This document shows, in pieces, positions 11,269 through 22,065 of a stretch of 64,000 nucleotides of DNA. The notes beneath the pieces are model-generated. The model did not search any database, was not told the DNA's origin, and saw only the letters and a list, made by a program, of their open reading frames with translations. This stretch comes from Brassica napus (taxonomy: Eukaryota; Streptophyta; Magnoliopsida; Brassicales; Brassicaceae): contig NC_063444.1 of the NCBI RefSeq assembly GCF_020379485.1, positions 2,862,652-2,926,651 of the forward strand, read 5' to 3'. A program made the position numbers and the translations under genes. The number at the start of each line of letters is the position of its first letter. Position 1 is the stretch's first letter.

Positions 11269-14200
11269 ATGAATTCAAATGGCGGTGATAAGGAGAAGAA
11301 GAAGCTAGGGAATGGAGTTGTGGGGATTCTAGCTGAAACCGTAAACAAATGGGAGAGAAGAACACCATTGACACCATCTCATTGCGCTCGCCTTTTACAC
11401 GGTGGCAAAGACAGAACCGGAGTTTCACGCATTGTGGTTCAGCCATCTGCAAAGCGTATCCATCACGATGCCTTGTACGAAGACGTAGGTTGTGAAGTCT
11501 CTGATGATTTGTCTGACTGTGGACTTATACTCGGAATCAAACAACCTGAGGTAATGTGAACAATTGCATATTTAAAATAATATACTAAAATCAAAGGGGT
11601 TGGGTTAGTGGTACGTAAGGGATAACCCGGTCAACCCGTAGTTCGATTCCCGTTGGCCACCAGGAAATTTACACATGTAGGCTATTCCCGTTGGCCACCA
11701 GGGATTTACAAATGTAGGCATAGCTGGGCTCACAGATAGGTTGACTTCGTTTGTCGGACACTGTGGTTAATTCAAAAAAAAAAGAATATACTAAATACTT
11801 TTTACTAGTTTTTATGAGATTTATTTTGTTGTGTTGCAGCTAGAAATGATTCTTCCAGAGAGAGCATATGCTTTCTTCTCCCACACTCACAAGGCACAGA
11901 AAGAAAACATGCCTTTGTTGGATAAAGTAACAACACTTTACATTCATTCCTTTTTTTTTTCTATTTTAGTACCTTTTAAGAGAATGTTGTAATGCAGATT
12001 CTATCTGAGAGAGTGACGTTGTATGATTATGAGCTCATTGTTGGGGATCATGGGAAAAGACTATTAGCATTTGGTCAATATGCAGGAAGAGCTGGTCTTG
12101 TTGACTTCTTACATGGTCTAGGACAAAGTAAGAATCTCTTGTTACTATTCTAATGAGTAAGAATATTTTTTTTTTTTTTTGGGAGTTGATGAATGTATTT
12201 TTTTGATGCAGGATATCTAAGTTTAGGATACTCAACGCCTTTCCTCTCGCTAGGGTCATCCTATATGTATTCATCATTGGCTGCAGCAAAAGCTGCTGTG
12301 ATCTCTGTTGGCGAAGAGATTGCAAGCCAGGGACTGCCATTAGGAATCTGCCCTCTTGTGTTTGTCTTCACTGGGACAGGAAACGGTAACTTTCTTTGAT
12401 CCTGAGGATGTTTCATTCAGTTCATTTATAACTTTCTTGATCTTGCAGTTTCTCTTGGGGCTCAAGAGATTTTCGAGCTTCTTCCACACACCTTTGTTGA
12501 ACCGAGCAAGCTTCCTGAACTGTTTGTAAAAGTAAGTGTAGCTTTCATTTTTTATTCATTTTTTAAAGGTTATAAGTTTTTGGTTTATGAAATGTGTATT
12601 TATGAACAGGACAAAGGAGTTGGTCAAAATGGAAAATCAACAAAGAGAGTCCATCATGTATATGGTTGTATCATTACAAGCCAAGACATGGTTGAACACC
12701 AAGATCCATCAAAGCCGTTTGACAAAGTAACACTTTATCAACAACTTAGCTCCATGGCTGTAACTTTTTGTCACACTACTATTAACTCTATTCATTCTTT
12801 TTTCTTCAGGCTGACTATTATGTACACCCGGAACACTACAATCCAGTTTTCCATGAAAAGATCGCCCCTTATACATCAGTTCTTGGTTAGATCCTGATCT
12901 ATACGTTGCCTTATAATCCATGAGTTTACATATAAGAAAAATATCATCTAACTGTGACTCTATGTGCAGTGAACTGTATGTACTGGGAGAAGAGGTTTCC
13001 TCGTCTTCTGAGCACTAAACAGCTTCAAGATTTAACAGCAAAAGCATGTCCACTAGTGGGAATATGTGATATAACTTGTGATATAGGTGGCTCCATTGAG
13101 TTTGTTAACCGAGCTACTTTAATAGACTCCCCTTTCTTTAGGTAATATTAGCTTTGAAAGAGCATTCTTCTCAGTCTTTTACTTGCACTATCTGAAACTC
13201 GTTTGAGTTGATAACTGTCTTTAGGTTTAATCCCACGAACAATTCATACTATCAAGACATGGATGGTGATGGTCTACTATGCATGGCCGTTGACATTCTA
13301 CCAACAGAATTTGCAAAAGAGGTAATAAGATTACAGTTTTTAGTACTTAGAATGTTTCTAAGGTTGGAACAACTTTGTAATGATTTGGAGTTTCTTGTGT
13401 TAATGGAAAAAGGCATCCCAGCATTTTGGAGATATTCTTTCAGAGTTTGTTGGTAGTTTGGCTTCCATGACTGAAGTTTCTGATCTACCGGCACACCTGA
13501 AGAGGGCTTGCATAAGCTATAGAGGAGAGTTGACATCTTTGTATGAGTATATTCCACGTATGAGGAAGTCTGATCCAGAGTATGTTCTTCTTCATATACA
13601 TTATCTGAAGTAACCATTAGGCTTCTTCTCTAAACTAAATTTAAATATTTATACACTTCAAAAGCAGAGAGACTCAAGATAACATCACCAACGGAGCTTC
13701 CAACCAGAGAACATACAACATATTGGTGAGTTTTGAAGTTTTTTTTTGTCTCATGTTGTCTGTTTCCAACCACAGAACATACAACATGAGATAAGCTCTT
13801 TGTACAAAGACCCAATATCTTGGGATAACTTATTTAAGGACAAGGTTTTAAATCAAGAAAGTAAATATAACTATTCCGAATCCTATGACCTAAGCAAATC
13901 TTGAGATATTCACAAACGTTTTGGAGGATATATCTCAGCTTCTTGTAATGATTTTTGACTGAGACAATGATGTGTAGGTATCTCTAAGTGGACACCTGTT
14001 TGATAAGTTTCTAATAAACGAAGCTCTCGATATGATCGAAGCTGCCGGTGGCTCATTTCATTTGGCTAAATGTGAAATAGGACAAAGCGCAGATGCTGAG
14101 TCATACTCAGAACTCGAAGTAAGTTTTTTCTTCTGAATAAAACCCCAAAAAACTTTAATATCAGGTTTAGGTTTGATGTCCTTTTCACTAATTGTCTTGA

Positions 14201-16959
14201 GTTTCTAGAACACGTAACCAAACAACAAGCCAAAAAATAATGTGGTCCACACTTTATCCTGTTCCCACTTGCTAAAGATTCCTTACATTATCTTATTATG
14301 TAGGTTGGTGCGGATGATAGGAAAGTATTGGATCAAATAATTGATTCATTAACTCGATTAGCTAATCCAGATGATGAAGAAGACTATATATCTCCACGTA
14401 GAGAATCAAATAAGATTTCACTGAAGATTGGAAAAGTCCAGCAAGAAAACGAAGAGAAGCCCGAAGAAATGACAAAGAGATCATCGGTTTTGATTCTTGG
14501 CGCTGGACGTGTGTGTCGTCCAGCTGCTGAGTTCCTAGCTTCGGTCAGAAACATTTCGTCACAGCAATGGTATAAAACTTATTTGGGAGGAGAACAAAGA
14601 GATGTTCGTGTGATTGTTGCATCTCTTTATCTTAAGGATGCCAAAGAGGTATATACTAAACTAATCTTTTCAAGTGTCATTATTATCTTTTTTTTTTTTT
14701 TTGCTGAAGTGATTAAATATGTTGTAGACGGTTGAAGGTATGCCAGAAGTGGAAGCAGTTCAGTTAGATGTGTCAGATAGTGAAAGCCTCCTTAAGTATG
14801 TCTCTGAGGTATTATCTTAAACTCTCTGTCCTTCGATTACCTTTACTCCAAACTCTACTACTCAAATATCGTAAATCTTATTTTCTTGGTATTGCCTACA
14901 GGTTGATGTTGTTCTAAGTTTATTACCGGCAAGTTGTCATGCTTCTGTAGCAAAGACATGCATTGAGGTACGTTACTACTCTGAAGACACTATCCCACAT
15001 CGTAAGTTTGGAAAGGATATTAACGTATATAAGTGATATGAACCAATCTACTAATCACCAATTGGTTTTAGATTGGAAGCGGATTTAACTTAACACACTA
15101 AACTTTGACTCTTTCTACATAACACATTCTTGTTTATTGATTCTAAGTCACTCTGCTTCGCTCTTTGTGATTCACTCAGCTGAAGAAGCATCTTATCACT
15201 GCTAGCTATGTTGATGATGAAACGTCCGGGTTACATGAGAAAGCTAAGCATGCTGGGATTACAATTCTTGGCGAAATGGGACTGGACCCTGGAATCGGTA
15301 TGACATCCTTTAATGCATCTTAGCCTTAGAATGTTTCTGGATAGAAGAAGGTGATCACCACGATGAAACTTTGCACAGATCACATGATGGCAATGAAAAT
15401 GATCAACGAGGCACATATCAGAAAGGGTAAAGTGAAGTCTTTCACCTCTTACTGTGGTGGCCTTCCCTCTCCTGCTGCAGCAAATAATCCATTAGCATAT
15501 AAATTTAGGTATCTTGGCTCCCACGCCACAAAAAATAACAAACTCTCCTCAACAAGTTATCATTCCATTAACTCAGTTACATCTCTACATTCTCAGCTGG
15601 AATCCTGCTGGAGCAATCCGAGCTGGCCGTAACCCTGCCAAATACAAAAGCAACGGCGACATAATACATGTTGATGGTAATAATTAATAGTCAAGGGAGA
15701 TCGGAAGTAGCTTAGTTTTAGTACACTTCTGTTTGACCCATTGACCTTAACTGCAGGGGAGGATCTGTATGATTCAGCCACAAGATTCAGAGTACCTAAC
15801 CTTCCAGCTTTTGCATTGGAGTGTCTCCCAAACCGAAACTCCTTGGTTTACGGGGAACATTATGGCATTGAGAGGGAAGCATCAACTATATTCCGTGGAA
15901 CACTCAGATACGAAGGCATGTAACTCCATAATCAAAACTCACATCTTACGGAGGAAGGTTTTAACACTTTTTATTTTTATTTTTCTGGTTTGTTACAGGG
16001 TTTAGTATGATCATGGCAACACTTTCAAAACTCGGATTCTTTGACAATGAAGCAAATCAACTACTCTCCAGTGGACAGAAGATTACGTTTGGTTCTCTTC
16101 TAAGTAACATTCTTAGGAAGGATGGAGAATCTGTAGAGGCTCTAGACGGAGAAGAAGAGATCAGCAAGAGGATTTTAAAGCTTGGACATTCTAAGGAGAG
16201 TGCAGCCACAGCTGCTAAAACAATTGTGTAAGCTTGTTGTGTGATGATGCCAAATCTTCTCTTGAACATAACTTAATGCTGATTATTTTTGTGGTGTGTT
16301 AGATTCTTGGGGTACAACGAAGAGAGGGAGATTCCTTCATTGTGTAAAAGTGTGTTTGGTGCAACTTGCTACCTAATGGAAGAGAAGCTAGCCTATTCCG
16401 GAAATGAGCAGGTCTCTCATTGATAACTTTGCTTGTCTCTTTCTTCCACTTGATGTTGATTTTGCTTACATATTATTTGGGACAATCTATTCAGGACATG
16501 GTGCTTCTGCATCACGAAGTAGAAGTGGAGTTCCCTGGAAGCAAACGTACAGAGAAGCACAGTGCGACTCTCTTGGAGTTTGGGGAAATCAAGAACGGGC
16601 AAATGACGACTGCTATGGCCAAGACCGTTGGGATCCCTGCAGCTATTGGAGCTTTGGTTCTTACACTTTATCACCACTTTTAACTGTCTTTGTATCTCTC
16701 TTAAGATACACTTTTAAACATTTGATCTTGATGCTGTGTGTTGCAGTTGTTAATTGAAGACAAGATCAAGACAAGAGGAGTGTTAAGGCCTCTTGAACCT
16801 GAGGTTTATTTGCCAGGTAACTTTGGTTTTCAACTTCAAAACTAGTTATGTGTTGGCAGATGTACACAATGATGTTGAACTAGTGATTTTGTGGTGGTAT
16901 GTACAGCTTTGGATATATTGCAAGCATATGGTATAAAACTGATGGAGAAGACAGAATGA
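11269..16959 (+). CDS. LKR/SDH: Bifunctional lysine-ketoglutarate reductase/saccharopine dehydrogenase
   Basis: Twenty-four exons give 1061 aa; Arabidopsis LKR/SDH is about 1064. Exons: 11269-11550, 11840-11926, 11998-12127, 12212-12385, 12449-12531, 12610-12726, 12810-12885, 12970-13141, 13225-13321, 13413-13579, 13668-13725, 13978-14118, 14304-14648, 14728-14808, 14902-14967, 15180-15297, 15379-15508, 15597-15676, 15757-15915, 15999-16227, 16303-16411, 16495-16656, 16747-16816, 16907-16959. The enzyme condenses lysine with 2-oxoglutarate to saccharopine, then oxidises it to glutamate and aminoadipate semialdehyde, in the cytosol. The LKR half (GILAETVNKWERRTPLTP) resembles alanine dehydrogenase/transhydrogenase. 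The SDH half starts near Met584 with the Rossmann motif LILGAGRVCRP. The intron after exon 19 uses a GC donor. Intron 1 holds a SINE. Confidence 0.96.
11579..11795 (+). mobile_element. tRNA-derived SINE in LKR/SDH intron 1
   Basis: The element body (about 11590-11784) starts with a GGGTTGGGTTAGTGGTA box-A-like segment and has a box B (GTAGTTCGATTCCCG) at about 11638. It contains two copies of a CCCGTTGGCCACCAGG segment and ends in an A-rich tail. It is flanked by an exact 11-bp target-site duplication AATATACTAAA (11579-11589 and 11785-11795). Internal Pol III boxes plus A-tail and duplication identify a plant SINE. It sits in the sense orientation inside the intron. The tRNA-like part lacks a complete cloverleaf, so it is not a tRNA gene. 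Confidence 0.85.
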
Positions 16960-17322
16960 TTTTCTTTTTCTCGAAAAACTCTTTACACTGTTCCCCGATA
17001 GCTTGGAGACTAAGCTGAAGAAGATGGAGAGGAACTCTGTAGAAACATGTATTATATGTGTATATGATGAATGTTTGTACAAAAGAACTTGTGTCCACAA
17101 ATATCAGTGGACGTATAGTAGGTGATCATACTATATGTGTATACAAATATTTAAATAATTGTTAAGCGTTATTTGATTATTATTTCCAAGTGTGTCATTA
17201 AACACCCCAAGTAGCTTTCCAAGACAAGACTCTTGCCCTTTACCAATTCACATTCCCTTCGTATTGACTGTTGATATAATCTTGGGAAGTGTTGATTTTG
17301 ACTAACTTGATCAAATCCCATC
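16960..17322. other. LKR/SDH 3' UTR and start of the small-gene array
   Basis: The LKR/SDH 3' UTR probably ends around 17100. From about 17105 (a GTGGACGTATAGTAGGTGATCAT-like stretch) the sequence matches the segment found upstream of every copy of the 61-aa gene, marking the left boundary of the tandem array. Confidence 0.5.
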
Positions 17323-17328
17323 TATAAA
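17323..17328 (+). promoter_or_regulatory. TATA box of small-protein gene copy 1
   Basis: TATAAA within the phrase CATCTATAAATTCACCC, 102 bp upstream of the start codon. The same phrase recurs before the other four copies (TATAAA at 18879, 25116, 26445 and 33171). A W-box core TTGAC lies about 20 bp upstream in each copy, inside a conserved TTTTGACTAA segment. Confidence 0.75.
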
Positions 17329-17429
17329 TTCACCCACCTCTTCGTTAGTTTTGTTATCATTCCAAAACAAAAACTTCAGTTCACTCCTCGTACTGAAACT
17401 AAACACACATCTTCAAGATTTTAAGAGAA

Positions 17430-17615
17430 ATGGACAAGAAGAATGATGGTGCAAAGTCTGGTAATGTAGCACAAACCGGTGGCACTGGATCTGGTTCGGT
17501 GAATATGGTGGCGCCGGGTACTGGAGGTGCAGTTCAGATACCTCGGGATGGTTTCGAAGCAAACACTAAGGCTTATTTTGACGACCTTCATGCGAAGGAC
17601 AAGGCAACTAAGTGA
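17430..17615 (+). CDS. Small protein of unknown function, array copy 1
   Basis: Single exon, 61 aa. It has a charged N-terminus (MDKKNDGAKSGNVAQ), a flexible Gly/Ser/Thr-rich middle (GGTGSGS) and a conserved C-terminal block (VAPGTGGAVQIPRD, then ANTKAYFDDLH, ending ATK). There is no signal peptide, membrane segment or cysteine. I do not recognise a named family; from memory, similar short glycine-rich proteins exist elsewhere in Brassicaceae. Support for reality: five in-frame copies with conserved TATA box, start codon and polyadenylation signal (AATAAA at 17709). This copy differs from the others at DG/GF positions (RDGFEANT against RDAFEANT). Confidence 0.8.
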   Translation: MDKKNDGAKSGNVAQTGGTGSGSVNMVAPGTGGAVQIPRDGFEANTKAYFDDLHAKDKATK

Positions 17616-18878
17616 GAAGTGTTTTGTGGTTTAAAATAAGAATGATCAGCAGCTTTGTTGTTTATGCTCCTATGATGTGATTCTCCTATTATGATCACAG
17701 TTTAATTAAATAAAATGAGTTATTATTTCTCTTGCTTTTCTTTTCTTTGTCATAATTTATCGTGTACTAGAGCATTCTATTATACTGCATTAATCCTTCT
17801 TGGTCACTTCACAAGCATTTTATTAGTCTCCAAGCAAAGTTTAAATTAATTTTACGATAGTATTGGTTAAAGATAGCTTTATATATAAGTCTTAAACAAA
17901 TTTTAGATTGGTTTTTACATGTTGATTGATAGCTCACGTTAGCCCAGCGGATTGAACCGGACCCAACAGGCTGAACTGAACGAATTTTCGTTTGAATTTT
18001 CGTTATATGTTCGGTTTGGTTCAGAAAGCTTTTCAAAATCAATATGGTTACCGGTTCGGTTCAACGAACTGAACAGTTTTTTTTCGAAAAAAAGGCTAAC
18101 GAACTGAACAGTTAACTGAATTATTATTTTTTCAAAAGAAATTATACCAAAACTAAACAGGTTTATACCCAAACTGGATAGATGTTAACAAATAATCATT
18201 TAAACTTAACCCATGTAACCGAATTCAAATGAAAATGTCCTATTTAAACTAAATTTTCATTTTTATGTAAAAACAAATTTTGGTTTATTTCGGTTTTGAA
18301 ATTAAAAACCAAAATAACCGATAACAGAACCTGTAGCCGAACCAAAATGTTATTCGGTTATTTAGGAATTATTTTTTAAAATTTTGGTTAACCAAAATCG
18401 GTTGGTTTCGGAAAACCGAAATCGCAGGCCCAATTCACGTTATCTTCTTGTGTTTGATAAGTGTTCTTACTGTCCTCAATGACATTATATATAACTTTTT
18501 AACGATGAATTTATTAGTCTTCAACAAACTTCAGATCACTTTTACAATAATTCAGTTCGGTTCAGTTTTGGTATTATGTGTATATGAATGTGTGTACAAA
18601 TCTCAATGGACGTATAATAAGTGATCATAGTATATGTGTATACAAAATTATAAAAGTAATTGTTAAGCCTAATATGGTTGTTATTTCCAAGTCCTCCAAG
18701 TAGCTTTCCAAGACAAGACTCTTGCTCTTTACCAATTCACTTTCACTTCGTATTGACTGAAAAAAAAACAATGCTTTTGTTGATACAATCTTGGGAAGCG
18801 TTGATTTTGACTAATTTTGATCAAATCCCATCTTGTTTTAAAAAAAAAAAAGAAAAGAAAAGAAGATGAAATCCCATC
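17616..18878. other. Spacer between array copies 1 and 2
   Basis: The 3' UTR of copy 1, then about 500 bp rich in degenerate AACCGAAC/GGTTCGG words on both strands (about 17935-18430), then the conserved unit start near 18600 and the promoter of copy 2. No other gene is visible. An A-rich run at 18839-18864 just upstream of the TATA box is specific to copy 2. Confidence 0.55.
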
Positions 18879-18983
18879 TATAAATTCACTCACCTCTTCA
18901 TCAGTTTTGTCATCATTCCAAAACAAAACCTTCTTTCACTCGTCATACTGAAACTAAACTCACATCTTCAAGATTTTTAAAAA

Positions 18984-19169
18984 ATGGACAAGAAAGATGA
19001 TGGTGCAAAGTCTGGCAATGTAGCACAAACCGGTGGCACTGGATCTGGTTCGGGGAATATGGTGGCGCCGGGGACTGGAGGTGCAGTTCAGATACCTCGG
19101 GATGCTTTTGAAGCTACCACTAAGGCTTATTTTGACAACCTTCATGCGAAGGAAAAGGCAACTAAGTGA
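18984..19169 (+). CDS. Small protein of unknown function, array copy 2
   Basis: 61 aa, same architecture as copy 1: MDKKDDGAKSGNVAQ, a GSGSGN linker, VAPGTGGAVQIPRDAFEA and AYFDNLHAKEKATK. It carries Thr-Thr where the others have Asn-Thr (EATTKAYF). TATA box at 18879. The promoter differs by a poly-A/GA insertion between the TTGAC segment and the TATA box. Intact frame; function unknown. Confidence 0.8.
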   Translation: MDKKDDGAKSGNVAQTGGTGSGSGNMVAPGTGGAVQIPRDAFEATTKAYFDNLHAKEKATK

Positions 19170-19880
19170 GAAGTATTAAGTGGTTAAATAAGAATGATCA
19201 GCACCTTTGTTGTTATGCTCCTATGATGTGATTCTCCTATTATGATCACAATTTAATTAAATAAAATGAGTTATTATTTATCTTGCTTTTCTATTCATGT
19301 TCTATAATTTATCGTGTACTAGAGCATTCTACTACAGTAATCCTTCTTGGTCACTTAACAGGCGTTTTATTAGTCTTCAAACAATTCTTAAATTAACTTT
19401 ACAATAGTATTGGTTAAAGATGGCTTTAAATATCAGTCTTAATCAAAATTTAGATTTTTTTTTTCATATTGGTTGATAGTTCACGTTAGCCCTGCGGATT
19501 GAACCGGAGGACCGAACAGGCCGACCAAACAATTTTTTTGATTTTTGGTTCACTTTTGGTTCTGAGTTTGGTATGGTTCAGAAAGATTTTCAAAATCAAT
19601 TTGGTTACCCATTAGGTTAGGTTCGGTTCAGTTTAACGAATTGAACGGTTAACCAAATTTTTGTTTAAAAAAAAACAGTTGATACCGAAGCTGGACTGAT
19701 GTTAAAGAATAATCAATTAAACTTAACAAATGTAACTAAATTCAATTGAAAATATCTGATTTAAACTGATTTAAATAGAACTTTCAATTTTATGATAAAA
19801 AAAAATTTGGTTTATTTCCGTTATGAAATTGTAAACCGAAATTAACAGATGACCGAACTGATAACTGAATCAAAATATTA

Positions 19881-20993
19881 TTCGGTTAGTTTTGGAATCA
19901 TTTTTAAAAATTTCGATAATCATCTTGTGTTTGATAAGTTTTCTTACTCACGTCAATGACATTATATATGACTGTGTATACAGGTCCTTTCACATTTTAC
20001 CATCGAGCTTAACCCTATGTAAGGTTTTTGTATATGTCCAAGATGATCACCGAGTTTTAGAATCATGCAGTTCTAAATCTGAGCAATATCATGGACAATG
20101 TACAATGGATGTTCGTAACCAAATATCATCTACAAAGTATCGTAGATTAGACAATATGGACTTCGGTTAGTTTTAGAATCATTTTTAAAATTTTTGATAA
20201 TCATCTTGTGTTTGATAAGTTTTCTTACTGACGTCAATGACATTATATATGAATGTGTATACAGGTCCTTTCACATTTTACCATCGAGCTTAACCCCTAT
20301 GTAAGGTTTTTGTATATGTCCAAGATGATCACCGAGTTTTAGAATCATGCAGTTCTAAATCTGAGCAATATCATGGACAATGTACAATGGATGTTCGTGT
20401 CCAAATATCATCTACAAAGTATCGTAGATTAGACAATATGGACTTCGGTTAGTTTTGGAATCATTTTTAAAAATTTCGATAATCATCTTGTGTTTGATAA
20501 GTTTTCTTACTGACGTCAATGACATTATATATGAATGTGTATACAGGTCCTTTTCACATTTTACCCTATGTAAGGTTTTTGTATATGTCCAAGATGATCA
20601 CCGAGTTTTAGAATCATGCAGTTCTAAATCTGAGCACTATCATGGACAATGTACAATGGATGTTCGTGTCCAAATATCATCTACAAAGTATCGTAGATTA
20701 GACAATATGGACTTCGGTTAGTTTTGGAATCATTTTTAAAAATTGCGATAATCATCTTGTGTTTGATAAGTTTTCTTACTGAGGTCAATGACATTATATA
20801 TGAATGTGTATACAGGTCCTTTCACATTTTACCATCGAGCTTAACCCCTATGTAAGGTTTTTGTATATGTCCAAGATGATCACCGAGTTTTAGAATCATG
20901 CAGTTCTAAATCTGAGCACTATCATGGACAATGTACAATGGATGTTCGTGTCCAAGTGTCATCTACAAAGTATCGTAGATTAGACAATATGGA
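19881..20993 (+). repeat. Four-copy tandem repeat with a unit of about 270-282 bp
   Basis: Units begin at a TTCGGTTAGTTTTGGAATCA phrase at about 19881, 20162, 20444 and 20713, with spacings of 281, 282 and 269 bp. The 269-bp unit lacks the CATCGAGCTTAACC stretch. Each unit starts with sequence also present in the small-gene spacer (TTTGATAAGTTTTCTTA, then CGTCAATG), followed by a segment not seen elsewhere in the array. It therefore appears to be a spacer segment that acquired new sequence and amplified locally. Short reading frames in each unit decay with the repeat and are not convincing genes. Confidence 0.9.
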
Positions 20994-21105
20994 CAAGTGT
21001 CCACGATTAGGCCTATTGTCAAACAGAAAATTCTAGTGTTAATTTTTTTAAACTATTTTATTTATGATTTTAATAGAATTTTTTTTGGGTTAATTTATCT
21101 TGTGC

Positions 21106-21560
21106 TATACGCTTGTGAATGTGTACGGAGGAGTGGGTGGTTTGAGGTTGCGCGTAAAGTGCTCGACGGAATGTCCGAGAGAGATGTGGTTTCGTGGAAT
21201 TCGCTGTTGAGTGCTTTTGTGGAGGAAGCGAGAGGAGCCTGATGGTTTTCCTTTTGTTAGTGTTTTGTCCGCGTGTGCTAACCTTGGCTCGTTGAGTCAA
21301 GGTGAATGGGTGCGTGTTTATATTGACAAGCGTGGGGTTGAGATTGATGGGTTTTTAGCGACGGCGCGCTTGTGGATTTATGTATTCCAAGTGCGGGAGA
21401 ATTGATAAGGCTGTTGAAGTGTTTAGAGTTACTTCGAACAAATATGTGAGTACATGGAACTCGATGATCTCGGGTTTAAGCGTCCATGGTCTTGGAAATG
21501 ATGCTTTAGAGATCTTCTCAGAGATGGTTTATGAAGGTTTTGAACCGAACAGCAACTGAT
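21106..21560 (+). pseudogene. PPR protein gene fragment, broken
   Basis: Translation in shifting frames gives typical PPR phrases: WFEVARKVLDGMSERDVVSWNSLLSAFVE, then (new frame) DGFPFVSVLSACANLGSLSQGEWV, VEIDGFLAT, and (new frame) YSKCGRIDKAVEVFR, STWNSMISGLSVHGLGNDALEIF, EMVYEGFEPN. At least two frameshifts, no start codon, and homology on both sides cut off abruptly. This is a transposed or duplicated fragment of an E-type PPR gene and is unrelated in detail to the intact PPR gene at 519-3485. Confidence 0.85.
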
Positions 21561-21790
21561 AATGATGAAGGAGTCACAACCAGGGGGACCTGAAGCCCAG
21601 AAGCAGATGGTGCTGAGCAGCATTATTAGAAGGACATAATCCTTAGAAAGCACACAGAGTAATGAAGAATAGATGACATAATGAAACCATAACCAACATA
21701 GATGACATAATGAAGTGAATATACATAAAAGAGGTAGCAACATTATTGTGTTTTGCCTTCTGAATTCAATTCAACATTATTTTCTTTTGC

Positions 21791-21858
21791 CTTCTTCTTC
21801 TTCTTCTTCTTCTTCTTCTTCTTCTTCTTCTTCTTCTTCTTCTTCTTCTTCTTCTTCT
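21791..21858. repeat. (CTT)n microsatellite
   Basis: About 22 uninterrupted CTT trinucleotides. Likely highly polymorphic in length between individuals. Confidence 0.95.
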
Positions 21859-22065
21859 GTAAATTGGTAAACTGGGTTAGCCCACACCCATCAGCCCATA
21901 TTCATTTATTGTTTGTGCGCAAAGAATGACCATGTACATTAGGAACCATGGACCAGAACCACTACCACTCATGTCTACATGGGCTGCCATGGAGTCCATG
22001 ATGGACCAAATAAGAAAATTTTAAATTTTAATTTATAAGCCTACAAATATTACAATTTTGGTGGA

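Noticed and set aside
11590..11700. tRNA-like boxes in LKR/SDH intron
   Set aside because: No complete cloverleaf; A-tail and 11-bp target duplication show a SINE.
19892..20721. Repeated 88-92-aa frames in the four-unit tandem repeat
   Set aside because: No normal ATG start at the beginning, frame not kept in all units, no domain; by-product of repetition.
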